The translations under genes were made by a program, and so were the position numbers. Positions 28,636 through 37,049 of a stretch of DNA of 64,000 bases are shown here, piece by piece. Position 1 is the stretch's first letter; each line of letters begins with the position of its first letter. Below the pieces are notes generated by a model, which saw nothing but the letters and a program-made list of their open reading frames with translations, was not told where the DNA came from and did no database searches. Origin of the DNA: Bordetella avium. GTDB lineage: Bacteria > Pseudomonadota > Gammaproteobacteria > Burkholderiales > Burkholderiaceae_B. The stretch lies in NCBI RefSeq assembly GCF_034424645.1, contig NZ_CP139969.1, forward strand, positions 1,302,001 to 1,366,000. The letters are read 5' to 3'.

Positions 28636-29646
28636 TTGACCCTAAGCTTGGAAGAATTCTTCTTGACCCCGCCCGATTGGCGACTTTGCGTTGCCCCCAT
28701 GATTGACGTCACGGATCGTCACTGCCGCTATTTTCACCGGCTGTTGGCGCCGCATGCACGGCTGTACACCGAGATGATCACGACCGGCGCCTTGATGCAC
28801 GGCAACGTGGAGCGTCACCTGGACTTTGACGAAACCGAGCATCCGGTGGCTTTGCAATTGGGTGGTAGCGAACCGGATGCATTGGCTGCGGCGGCGCGGT
28901 TGGGCCGCCAATGGGGTTACGACGAAGTCAATTTGAACTGCGGTTGTCCTTCCGAGCGAGTACAGCGCGGGGCATTTGGCGCCTGTCTAATGGCTGAGCC
29001 GGATTTGGTGGCGGATTGCATGAAGGCCATGCAAGATGCCGTAGATATTCCCGTGACCGTCAAGCATCGCCTCGGGCTGGACTACAACGAGTCGTATGCA
29101 TTTGTGCGCGATTTCGTCGGGAAAATCTATGACACAGGCTGCAGGGTGTTCGTTGTTCACGCCCGTAATGCCGTACTCAAAGGCTTGTCTCCCAAAGATA
29201 ATCGTGAGATTCCGCCTTTGCGCTACGACGTAGCCGCACAACTCAAGCATGATTTTCCAGAGGCCACCATCGTACTCAATGGCGGTTTGGCTGATGCCAC
29301 CCAGGCGCTGGACGCCGCCAGCCGTTTTGATGGAGTGATGCTGGGCCGCGCAGCCTGGCATACGCCTCGCGTGTTGTCTGAGCTGTCTTTGCGCCTGTGG
29401 CCATCGACACGGTTGCCGACTGATGCTCAGGTGGTGGATGCGATGGTGGAATACACCACGCGCCAGGTGGCCCGGGGAGTGCCACTGCGCGTGATGCTGC
29501 GGCCCCTGCTGGGTCTGGTCAATAATCAGAGCGGGGCGCGCGGATGGCGCCGCCTGCTGTCGGATCATCACCGTTTGGCCGAAAATGACCCGGCCCTTAT
29601 TTATGAGGCCTGGCGCAGCCTGCGGCCGCGCTCAGAACTTGCCTAG
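28636..29646 (+). CDS. dusA: tRNA-dihydrouridine synthase A
   Basis: 336 residues, FMN-dependent TIM barrel that reduces uridines in the D-loop of tRNA. Motifs: LCVAPMIDVTDRHCRYFHRL at the N terminus, EVNLNCGCPSERVQRGAFG with the catalytic Cys, VTVKHRLGLD and FVVHARNAVLKGLSPKDNR. The start is taken as TTG 28636; a second TTG at 28663 is also possible, as no ATG precedes the conserved region. Confidence 0.93.
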   Translation: MTLSLEEFFLTPPDWRLCVAPMIDVTDRHCRYFHRLLAPHARLYTEMITTGALMHGNVERHLDFDETEHPVALQLGGSEPDALAAAARLGRQWGYDEVNLNCGCPSERVQRGAFGACLMAEPDLVADCMKAMQDAVDIPVTVKHRLGLDYNESYAFVRDFVGKIYDTGCRVFVVHARNAVLKGLSPKDNREIPPLRYDVAAQLKHDFPEATIVLNGGLADATQALDAASRFDGVMLGRAAWHTPRVLSELSLRLWPSTRLPTDAQVVDAMVEYTTRQVARGVPLRVMLRPLLGLVNNQSGARGWRRLLSDHHRLAENDPALIYEAWRSLRPRSELA

Positions 29647-29647
29647 A

Positions 29648-29685
29648 CAGCGCCCTGAGCACGCCGGCATAGCCATCGGGCGCTG
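29648..29685. terminator. Possible bidirectional hairpin between dusA and the CBS gene
   Basis: CAGCGCCC (29648-29655) and GGGCGCTG (29678-29685) form an 8-bp stem with a 22-base loop in the 42-base gap between two convergent genes. The long loop and missing U-tract make termination uncertain. Confidence 0.3.
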
Positions 29686-29688
29686 GAC

Positions 29689-30144
29689 TCAGGCGTTGGG
29701 TGCGCTGTCTTGCGGCCAGTCGCGAATATAGGCTTTGAGCATATTATTTTCGAACTGCTGCGCAGCGACGATGGCCTGCGCCATGTCATAGAAAGAGATG
29801 ACGCCCATCAGCGTGGGGCCGTCCATGACCGGGATGTAGCGGGCATGCTTGTCCAGCATCAGGCGCTGCACCTCATCGGCGCTGGTGTTGGGCGACACAC
29901 TGACCGGCGCGTCGTCCATAATGGCGCGAATCGTGCTTTCACCCACTTGGCCGCCCGTTTGCTCAAGGTGGCGCATGATTTCACGGAAGGTCAGCATGCC
30001 GGCAAGCATGCCGGATTCCATGATGACTAGCGAGCCGATGTCTTGTTCGCTCATGGTGCGGATGGCGACCGACACGAGGGTGTCGGGGGTTGCGGTGTAT
30101 AGCGTGTCACCCTTGACCCGCAGAATTTCGCTGACTTTCAACAT
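29689..30144 (-). CDS. CBS-domain pair protein
   Basis: 151 residues from the ATG at 30144, preceded by a strong AGGAGG. Two tandem CBS motifs (about 8-62 and 76-130; note DIGSLVIMESGMLAGMLTFRE and ARYIPVMDGPTLMGVISFYD) form a Bateman module that typically senses adenine nucleotides. There is no catalytic domain. Stand-alone CBS proteins of this size are common and their targets are unknown. Lies 64 bases after yihY in the same direction. Confidence 0.88.
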   Translation of the reverse strand: MLKVSEILRVKGDTLYTATPDTLVSVAIRTMSEQDIGSLVIMESGMLAGMLTFREIMRHLEQTGGQVGESTIRAIMDDAPVSVSPNTSADEVQRLMLDKHARYIPVMDGPTLMGVISFYDMAQAIVAAQQFENNMLKAYIRDWPQDSAPNA

Positions 30145-30208
30145 GATGTTCCTCCTGGGGGCGCATTGTGCACTCCGCTGGCAATGGTTGGTGTCCGCCG
30201 CGATCCTG

Positions 30209-31525
30209 TCATAGGATTTTTTTGGCATTTTCCGGCAGTGGGGCGGCGGCAGAGCGCGTCTGACCCTGCGACTCGATGCCGCTATTGTGCGACAGGCAGG
30301 CGAGTTCTTCCAGTTTCGGAATGTTCTTTCGGCCGGCCAGCCGTTCGGCGAGGTCTGCCAGACGTGGGTCGCGGCGCAGCAGGCGTTGTTGCCGGTCAAG
30401 GAGGAAGTGGTCATAGAGCGGGCTCAGCTCTGTGGTGCGCGGGTCACAGGCGAGTACCCAGCCGTCGTCGCCCGTGGGTGCGATCAGCGCGAGGCGGCTG
30501 AGCGCCTCTAGCACGGCGCTGAGCTCGTCGTGGTGCAGCTCAAGCCGTTGTGCGAGTGTGGTGGTGCTGATGGGCGGCTGGCCAAAGGCGGCCAGCAATT
30601 CGCTCAGTACGCCGATGGCATCGATGAATTGGGCGCCTGGCGCTCGGTTGACTTCCCAGCGGCCCAGGCGAACCCGCGGCACGTTGGCGGCGATGCTGGC
30701 GCCCAGCAGCACGGCCAGCCAGGAGAGATAGATCCAGAGCAGAAAAATGGGTAGGGTGGCGAAGGCGCCGTAGATGACGGTATAAGCCGGGAATCGGTTC
30801 AGATAGAGAGCAAAACCGGCTTTCATCGCCTCCAGAGCGAAGGCGGTGCAAAAGCCGCCGGTCAGCGCGTCGCGCCAATAGACCCGGCAGTTGGGCACTA
30901 CGACAAACAGGGCCGAAAAACCCAGGCCGGTGAGCAGCAGGGGGACGAGCGAGATCCCCAGGCTGACGATTTCCGGCACGTCGCTGATCAGCCCCATTGA
31001 TTCTCGAGCGACGAAAGAGGTGGCCCAAAGACTGGCACCCGTGGCGACTGGCCCAAGTGTCAGGACCGCCCAATACACCAGCGCGCGCTGAGGCCAGGGA
31101 CGTTGCCGGCCGACATGCCAGATATCGTTGAAGGTTTTGTCTATCGTCATGATGAGTAGCAACGAGGTCACGACGAGAAAGGCGCCACCAATCGCCGTCA
31201 GGCGCGAGGCCTGCCGGGCGAACTGGTTGAGGTAATCCATGATGTTGTCCGAGACTTCCGGCGGCATCAGGTTGTTTGCCAGGAAGTCTTCGAGTGCAAG
31301 GCGGAAATCCTGGAAAACCGGAAAGGCGGTGAATAGCGAAAGCCCGACCGCCAACATCGGCACGATGGCCAGCACCGTGGTGAAGGTGAGGCTGGATGCG
31401 ACCTCCAGCAGCCGTTCCTTATCGGCGCGGCTGAGGGCGAAGCGGAAGGCTCGCGCCAAGCGCTCGAGCCAGGATCGGTGTCGGGGAGGGGAATCCCCAG
31501 CGGCGGTATCGGCGGTAGGGTCCAT
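30209..31525 (-). CDS. YihY/BrkB-family inner-membrane protein
   Basis: 438 residues. About six transmembrane helices in the N-terminal 290 residues with the family motifs SLTFTTVLAIVPMLAVGLSLF and IYGAFATLPIFLLWIYLSW, followed by a soluble C-terminal region of about 150 residues with a winged-helix look (SELLAAFGQPPISTTTLAQR). BrkB of Bordetella pertussis, linked to serum resistance with BrkA, belongs to this family; brkA is not nearby, so no virulence role can be read from this locus. Confidence 0.88.
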   Translation of the reverse strand: MDPTADTAAGDSPPRHRSWLERLARAFRFALSRADKERLLEVASSLTFTTVLAIVPMLAVGLSLFTAFPVFQDFRLALEDFLANNLMPPEVSDNIMDYLNQFARQASRLTAIGGAFLVVTSLLLIMTIDKTFNDIWHVGRQRPWPQRALVYWAVLTLGPVATGASLWATSFVARESMGLISDVPEIVSLGISLVPLLLTGLGFSALFVVVPNCRVYWRDALTGGFCTAFALEAMKAGFALYLNRFPAYTVIYGAFATLPIFLLWIYLSWLAVLLGASIAANVPRVRLGRWEVNRAPGAQFIDAIGVLSELLAAFGQPPISTTTLAQRLELHHDELSAVLEALSRLALIAPTGDDGWVLACDPRTTELSPLYDHFLLDRQQRLLRRDPRLADLAERLAGRKNIPKLEELACLSHNSGIESQGQTRSAAAPLPENAKKIL

Positions 31526-31741
31526 CGGGTGATAATAGCAGTGTGGACCCTGAACTCAATCCAAATCTGCGCCGTCTGATCAGGGCCAGTCTGCCGTCAC
31601 CTGCTTGAGGTGATGGGGTATGCATTGCTGCGCCGCTGACGGCGGCCCCAGGCGTCACCGAAGCGATGCAGGCGGCTGTTTTTTCTCTTGGCAATTTTTT
31701 TATGTCTGGCCGGCCAAATGGGCTGCCCGGCAGGAGCGCGC

Positions 31742-33214
31742 ATGATGTTGAGCAAACTGGATGCACTGACACTCGACAATAGTTTCGCGGCGCTGCCCGA
31801 CACTTTTTACACCCGTCTTGCTGCGCAGCCGCTAGGGCGGCCCAGGCTGTTGCACGCCAACGCCGAGGCCGCCGCGCTGATCGGGCTGGACCCTGCCGAA
31901 CTGCACACACAGGCCTTTCTTGAAGTGGCGTCCGGCCAGCGTCCCTTACCTGGCGGGGACACGCTGGCGGCGGTTTATAGCGGCCATCAGTTTGGCGTCT
32001 GGGCAGGGCAGTTGGGCGACGGCCGCGCCCATTTGCTAGGCGAGGTGCGCGGTCCGGGAGGCTCCTGGGAGTTGCAGCTCAAGGGGGCCGGGCTTACGCC
32101 GTATTCCCGCATGGGCGATGGCCGCGCGGTGTTGCGCTCATCGGTAAGGGAGTACCTAGCGAGCGAGGCCATGCACGGCTTGGGAATCCCGACGACGCGT
32201 GCGCTGGCCTTGGTGGTCTCGGATGATCCTGTCATGCGTGAGACGCGCGAAACAGCGGCCATCGTGACACGTATGTCGCCCAGTTTTGTGCGATTCGGTT
32301 CTTTCGAACATTGGTCTTCGCGGCGTGACGGGGAGCGGCTGCGTATCTTGGCCGACTATGTGATCGACCGCTTTTATCCGCAGTGCCGCGAGGCGAACGG
32401 CGAGCATGGCGATGTGCTTGCGCTGTTGCGCGAAGTCAGCCAGCGCACCGCCCACCTCATGGCGGACTGGCAGTCTGTGGGCTTTTGTCATGGCGTGATG
32501 AACACCGACAATATGTCGATTCTTGGCCTGACCTTGGATTATGGCCCCTTCGGTTTTATGGATGCTTTCCAGCTCGGGCATGTGTGCAATCACTCAGATA
32601 GTGAAGGGCGCTATGCCTGGAACCGCCAGCCTTCAGTCGCCCTCTGGAATCTGTATCGCTTGGGCGGCAGCCTGCATGGTCTGGTGCCGGACGCCGATGC
32701 GCTGCGCGGCGTGCTGGCCGAATATGAAACCCTGTTTACTCAGGCTTTTCATGCTCGCATGGGGGCCAAGCTCGGGCTGTCTGTCTGGCAAAGCGATGAT
32801 GAGGCTTTGCTCGATGATCTGCTGCGCTTGATGCATGACAGCCGGGCCGACTTCACCTTGACTTTCCGGGCATTGGCGCAGGCCGTGCGCGGACAGACGC
32901 AGCCATTTCTGGATTACTTCATCGATCGAGAGGCAGCGCAGGCCTGGTGGTCACGCTTGGCGGCCAGGCACGCTTGCGATGGCCGCGCGGCGGCGGTGCG
33001 CGCCGAGGGCATGGATCGCGTCAACCCCTTATATGTCTTGCGCAATCATTTGGCAGAGCAAGCGATCCGAGCCGCACAGCAGGGCGACGCCTCGGAAATC
33101 GACCGTTTACTCGGTTTGCTCAGGCGTCCTTATGACCTTCAACCGGGGGCTGAGGCCTATGCCGCCTTGCCGCCGGGTTGGGCGGCCGGTCTGTCCGTCA
33201 GTTGTTCATCCTGA
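31742..33214 (+). CDS. selO: Protein adenylyltransferase SelO (YdiU/UPF0061)
   Basis: 490 residues from the ATG at 31742, chosen because GGAG lies 5 bases upstream. SelO has a pseudokinase fold with ATP bound in a flipped orientation and AMPylates protein hydroxyls. Motifs: QFGVWAGQLGDGRAHLLGE, LKGAGLTPYSRMGDGRAVLR and HGVMNTDNMSILGLTLDYGP, plus the conserved C-terminal SCSS, where some relatives carry selenocysteine; here the codon is an ordinary Cys (TGT). The enzyme is linked to redox homeostasis. Confidence 0.93.
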   Translation: MMLSKLDALTLDNSFAALPDTFYTRLAAQPLGRPRLLHANAEAAALIGLDPAELHTQAFLEVASGQRPLPGGDTLAAVYSGHQFGVWAGQLGDGRAHLLGEVRGPGGSWELQLKGAGLTPYSRMGDGRAVLRSSVREYLASEAMHGLGIPTTRALALVVSDDPVMRETRETAAIVTRMSPSFVRFGSFEHWSSRRDGERLRILADYVIDRFYPQCREANGEHGDVLALLREVSQRTAHLMADWQSVGFCHGVMNTDNMSILGLTLDYGPFGFMDAFQLGHVCNHSDSEGRYAWNRQPSVALWNLYRLGGSLHGLVPDADALRGVLAEYETLFTQAFHARMGAKLGLSVWQSDDEALLDDLLRLMHDSRADFTLTFRALAQAVRGQTQPFLDYFIDREAAQAWWSRLAARHACDGRAAAVRAEGMDRVNPLYVLRNHLAEQAIRAAQQGDASEIDRLLGLLRRPYDLQPGAEAYAALPPGWAAGLSVSCSS

Positions 33215-33363
33215 TTCCGCCAGGCGCTTTCACGCGTCGTTCTCCTATCGCAGCGATGGGAAAATCTCTCGGTCACAGGGTAGAATTTAGAAACACTATG
33301 TTATTTGGTGATGCCGAACTGCGGGGGTCGTCATTTCCAATCATCGAAGTTTGGGGGAAGGGC

Positions 33364-34089
33364 ATGTTGTCAGTGGACGGGCTGCTGCGTATTGGACTGC
33401 TGGAAGATGATGAAGACTTTCGCGAGGAGCTGACCCTCGGGCTGGAAGGCTATGGTTTTAAGGTGGTGTTTGGCCGCGGAGATTCGGCATCCTTTCAGGA
33501 AGCATTGCAGTCGCAGCGATGCGATATCGTCATCATTGATGCGAATGTGCCCGGAGAAGATGGTTTTTCGGTCGCCACGCGTTTGCGTGCGCACAGCCAT
33601 CTCGGCATCGTGATGTTGACGGGTCGCGGAGCCCTGGAAGATCGGGTGCGTGGTCTGGAGGGCGGCGCTGACGTTTATCTGACCAAGCCGGTGGATTTGC
33701 TGGAGCTCAGTTCCGTTATCCGCAGTCTGGCGCGCCGGATGAGATTGGCCCGGCCTGCCGCCGCAGAAACCGCGCCGGTGCCGCCACTGCGGCAGGCTGG
33801 CCAGCAATGGTCTTTGCTTGATGGCGGCTGGGTGCTAGCCTGCCCGGACGGGGGGGCATTGCATCTCAATGCCCAAGAGCGAGCGTTTCTCATGACGCTG
33901 ATGCAAAGCGCCGGCGAAGCCGTGACGCGTCAGGTGCTGGCGGAAATTATCCAGCCCCACAATCCCGCTGAGTTCGAGCCGCGCCGGGTCGATGTCATGG
34001 TGAGCCGCCTGCGCGCCAAGGCGCAATCGGCGGGTTTCAAGCTGCCCGTGCTGTCTGTTCGCGGCCAGGGGTATGTGTTCGTCGCCTGA
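33364..34089 (+). CDS. OmpR-type response regulator
   Basis: 241 residues from the ATG at 33364 (GGGGAAGG just upstream); the frame is open to 33178 but those residues are not receiver-like. Receiver domain about 8-125 with the acidic pair in LLEDDEDF, phospho-acceptor Asp in DIVIIDANVPGEDG, Thr in MLTGRG and Lys in YLTKPVD. The C-terminal winged helix shows LNAQERAFLMTLMQSAGEAVTR, RRVDVMVSRLRAKAQ and VRGQGYVFV. It ends 12 bases from the tail-to-tail hybrid kinase gene, which is its most likely partner. Confidence 0.93.
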   Translation: MLSVDGLLRIGLLEDDEDFREELTLGLEGYGFKVVFGRGDSASFQEALQSQRCDIVIIDANVPGEDGFSVATRLRAHSHLGIVMLTGRGALEDRVRGLEGGADVYLTKPVDLLELSSVIRSLARRMRLARPAAAETAPVPPLRQAGQQWSLLDGGWVLACPDGGALHLNAQERAFLMTLMQSAGEAVTRQVLAEIIQPHNPAEFEPRRVDVMVSRLRAKAQSAGFKLPVLSVRGQGYVFVA

Positions 34090-34101
34090 GGCGCGGCGTT
34101 C

Positions 34102-36834
34102 TTACAAAGGCTCATTGTCCGCTCTCAGGGCTGCCAGGCCGGCAGCGGGCAGGGTGATGACAAAGCGTGCGCCTTGGCCGGGCTGAGCCTGGGCCGTCAG
34201 AGCGCCTCCCTGGCTGATGCAAATTTCGCGCGCCAGATGCAGGCCCAGACCGCTACCGGGTGTTTCGCGATGTGCCGGGCGCCGGAAGTAGGGTTCGAAA
34301 ATCGCATCCACGTCGTTTTCGTCCAGACCTGATCCGCGATCGGTGACGGCCAGCCAGGCCATGGCCTGCTGTTCGCCGGTGGTTGCCAGGCCAGCATCGA
34401 TCTGCACGGGTTGATTGGCCGGCGAGTACTTGATGGCGTTCTGGATCAGGTTGCGTAACACCAAAGCGGTGAGCAGCGGATCGCAGATGGCAGGAACCGG
34501 ACCTTCGGTATGGGCGAGCAGCACATGAGCGCTGTCGATTTGCATGCTGGTGCATACGTCTTGCGCCAGCTCGCCCAAGTCGACCACCTCTAGGCGCGGC
34601 ACCATGGCCTGGTCGCCTCGGCGTTCGGGGCTCAACATCGTGTCCAGCATTGCGATCATGCGGCCGACTGCACGGCGGATGCGGGCCAGGCGGCTGTCCA
34701 CCTCTTCACCGCTGCCGGCCAGTATCGTTTCCAGCGACTGCACGGCGGCGCTGATGGTGGCAGCGGGCGTGCGCAGCTCATGGGAAAGTAGGGATTGCAG
34801 CTGCCGGTGCGATTGCAGCGCTCCCGCCATTTCGGTCAGGCGTTGCTCGCTCTGTTCCTGCCGCTTGCGCAAGGCGCTGGCGGCAGGCAGTTTCGGGAGT
34901 TCTGTCGGAGGGGGCTGCGCCGCCACCTCTCTGGTGCTGAGGGGCTCGTCCGGTAAGGGTTGCAGAACGACGAAACCCAAAGAGCGCAGCAAGGGTTCTA
35001 GGGTTTGGGTGTCGGCGTCGCAGGCGTAGGCAGGCACGTTCAGGGCCGCTGCGCTGCGTGCGACCGTCGCTGCCAGTTGGCGATTGCCGGGGCTGTCAGC
35101 CAGGTTGCGCACGAAGCTGCCACCCACTTTCAGGTAAGCAAGCGGCATTTGATGCAGTTTTTCGAGAGCGGCGAACTGATCGGATAGCCTTTGCACGCCT
35201 ATGCGCGCACCAACGCCGGCGGTGATGGCGCACAGGGTGTGTAGGCAATCCTTGTAATCGACCAATCCGGTGGCGTCGATTTCGAGCGTCAGCATCCGGC
35301 TTAGCGCGGGTCTATCCCCTAAGAGCCGCTCCAGCCGGGACAGAAAGTGCTGCTGAGCCAGTGAGGCCAGCGCCACTGGGACGACGATCGGGCCTGGCGT
35401 TTTGGCTCGTGTGTCCAGGGCCAGGCGCAGTGCCTGGATATCGCAATCGCCTGCCAGTCCGAGGCGCGCCGCTGCGGGCATGAAAGCAGGTGCCGGGATG
35501 GACTCGTCGCCGCGCAAAGCCAGCCGCGCTTCTTCGTGTAATACCTGGCCGCTGCTGTCACGGCGTTCCAGCACGTCAAGATAAAAGCGGTGTTCTTCGA
35601 GCGCGCGGGTGATGAGGCCCTGCCAACGGTATTCGCCGTCTATGTGATGCGTATCGCAGTCGTTGGCCATGTGCAGCGCGTCGTTATTGTCCGTCTCGGC
35701 CCGCATGAGTGCATTGTCCAGGCGGGCGAGCACCGTGCCGACTTGCTCGCCGGTTTTATAACTGCCCAGCGCGATGGCCCAGCGGCACCATTCCTGCTGG
35801 CGTAAGGGCAGACGGCGCAGCCGGAGTTCACGGCGTATCCGTTCAGCCAGGGCCATGGCCGGTTGGGCGGCCAGGCCCGGCAGCAATGCGGCGAAGTCCG
35901 AGCCGTTCAGGCGCGCCAGCATGGCTTGCGTACCCGCCTGTTCCAGAATCGTCTGTTGCAGTTGGGCGGCGCTCAGGCGCAGCCATTGGTCGGTGGCCTC
36001 GTGGTGCATGCGGCGATTGAGTTCCGCCATGTCGCGCTGGCGGAAAATCAGCACATGGCCGGTCGTGAGAGGGTCTGTGCTGCGGAGTGTTTCGCGGAAG
36101 GTGTCGAAGAAAGTTCGGCGGTTAGGCAGCCGGGTGACCGCGTCGCGCATGGTTTCATTTTCGAGGGTGGCGATGCGCTGCTGCAGCCGCGCGACTACCT
36201 GTTCCTGTTCCAGGCGGTTTTGTGTCAAGGCCTCGTGAACGGGGCGCAATTCGAGCAGGGCGGCACTCTGGCCGTCGTCATTGCCGAGCGCAGCCCGCGC
36301 CAGCGATCGTAGCGGGCCGCGACGCACCCATTGCATCAGTCGCAGCACATAAAAGCACCAGGCCAGAGAGGCCAGCACAAAGAGGGCGCTTTGCAACAAG
36401 GCGCCGGTCAGGTAGGCATCAGGAAGTCTGCCTCCCGGAGCCGCATAAGCCACAACATCCCCCCGGCTCGCACCGTCCGCGCTCTGATAAGGGCGGCGCG
36501 CAAGCACGGGCAGGCCGGGCGCCGGCTCCACGTCGGCGGGCCACAAGGTGATGCTGCGTCCTTGCGAGGTTTCATCGAGGCGCAGCCTGGGGCCGTCGGG
36601 GTCTGGTTTGGGCAGGCGGGAAATCCACTGCTGAGCCGTGCCCTCGAAGCGGCCAATCGCCCAGGCCATGTGATCCGCGGCATCACGAGCGCGCTTGCGT
36701 TGATACATCTCCATGTCATGCCGCGTGGTCCATAGACCCACGACCTGGGTGCCGAACAGCAGCAATCCCATCATGAGAACGATGCTGACCAGGAGATGCT
36801 GTGAGAGACGCATAAAAGTTGGGAAGAGGTCCAT
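34102..36834 (-). CDS. Hybrid LapD-like degenerate GGDEF-EAL receptor fused to a histidine kinase
   Basis: 910 residues. Domain order: TM1 about 13-35 followed by a LapD/MoxY N-terminal-like segment (RKRARDAADHMAWAI); periplasmic part to about 143; TM2 about 144-165; a HAMP-like linker; degenerate GGDEF about 226-395 with DAVTRLPNRR but NGSDF (310-314) in place of GGDEF; degenerate EAL about 400-630. In the EAL part EEARLAL replaces EALLRW, VALAS replaces VNLS, and the DD pair and distal Glu are lost. A coiled coil about 655-680 leads to an intact kinase core: His685 in LSHELRTP, Asn799 in LIQNAIKY, and G boxes TDRGSGLD and GSGLGLHLA. Predicted to bind but not make or cleave c-di-GMP and to phosphorylate a response regulator. 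Confidence 0.88.
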   Translation of the reverse strand: MDLFPTFMRLSQHLLVSIVLMMGLLLFGTQVVGLWTTRHDMEMYQRKRARDAADHMAWAIGRFEGTAQQWISRLPKPDPDGPRLRLDETSQGRSITLWPADVEPAPGLPVLARRPYQSADGASRGDVVAYAAPGGRLPDAYLTGALLQSALFVLASLAWCFYVLRLMQWVRRGPLRSLARAALGNDDGQSAALLELRPVHEALTQNRLEQEQVVARLQQRIATLENETMRDAVTRLPNRRTFFDTFRETLRSTDPLTTGHVLIFRQRDMAELNRRMHHEATDQWLRLSAAQLQQTILEQAGTQAMLARLNGSDFAALLPGLAAQPAMALAERIRRELRLRRLPLRQQEWCRWAIALGSYKTGEQVGTVLARLDNALMRAETDNNDALHMANDCDTHHIDGEYRWQGLITRALEEHRFYLDVLERRDSSGQVLHEEARLALRGDESIPAPAFMPAAARLGLAGDCDIQALRLALDTRAKTPGPIVVPVALASLAQQHFLSRLERLLGDRPALSRMLTLEIDATGLVDYKDCLHTLCAITAGVGARIGVQRLSDQFAALEKLHQMPLAYLKVGGSFVRNLADSPGNRQLAATVARSAAALNVPAYACDADTQTLEPLLRSLGFVVLQPLPDEPLSTREVAAQPPPTELPKLPAASALRKRQEQSEQRLTEMAGALQSHRQLQSLLSHELRTPAATISAAVQSLETILAGSGEEVDSRLARIRRAVGRMIAMLDTMLSPERRGDQAMVPRLEVVDLGELAQDVCTSMQIDSAHVLLAHTEGPVPAICDPLLTALVLRNLIQNAIKYSPANQPVQIDAGLATTGEQQAMAWLAVTDRGSGLDENDVDAIFEPYFRRPAHRETPGSGLGLHLAREICISQGGALTAQAQPGQGARFVITLPAAGLAALRADNEPL

Positions 36835-37001
36835 GATGCGCCGCTAGGGCTGCGACGCTAAAGAATCAAAACATTACTGATTGTATTGTCTAATAACGTT
36901 TGGGCAGATTGGGGAGATAGATTTAGGGACAAATACCCAGTCCGATTTAAGACAAATCATGCATAATCGCGCTGATACCCGCTTAGGGGTACAGGGGTGA
37001 A

Positions 37002-37022
37002 GTCCGTCTCCTGGAAACGGAC
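37002..37022 (+). promoter_or_regulatory. Small hairpin before the EAL gene
   Basis: GTCCGT (37002-37007) pairs with ACGGAC (37017-37022) immediately upstream of the first possible GTG (37026) of the EAL gene. It does not match the c-di-GMP riboswitch consensus and may simply influence translation initiation. Confidence 0.25.
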
Positions 37023-37049
37023 ACTGTGCTCGCTAAACAAGGGGGCTCC

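Noticed and set aside
33190..33214. Selenocysteine in SelO
   Set aside because: The C-terminal SCSS is encoded with an ordinary TGT codon and the stop TGA follows Ser-Ser; no in-frame TGA precedes it.
36835..37049. Possible c-di-GMP riboswitch in front of the EAL gene
   Set aside because: The only clear structure is a 6-bp hairpin at 37002-37022; the GEMM-I/II conserved nucleotides are missing.
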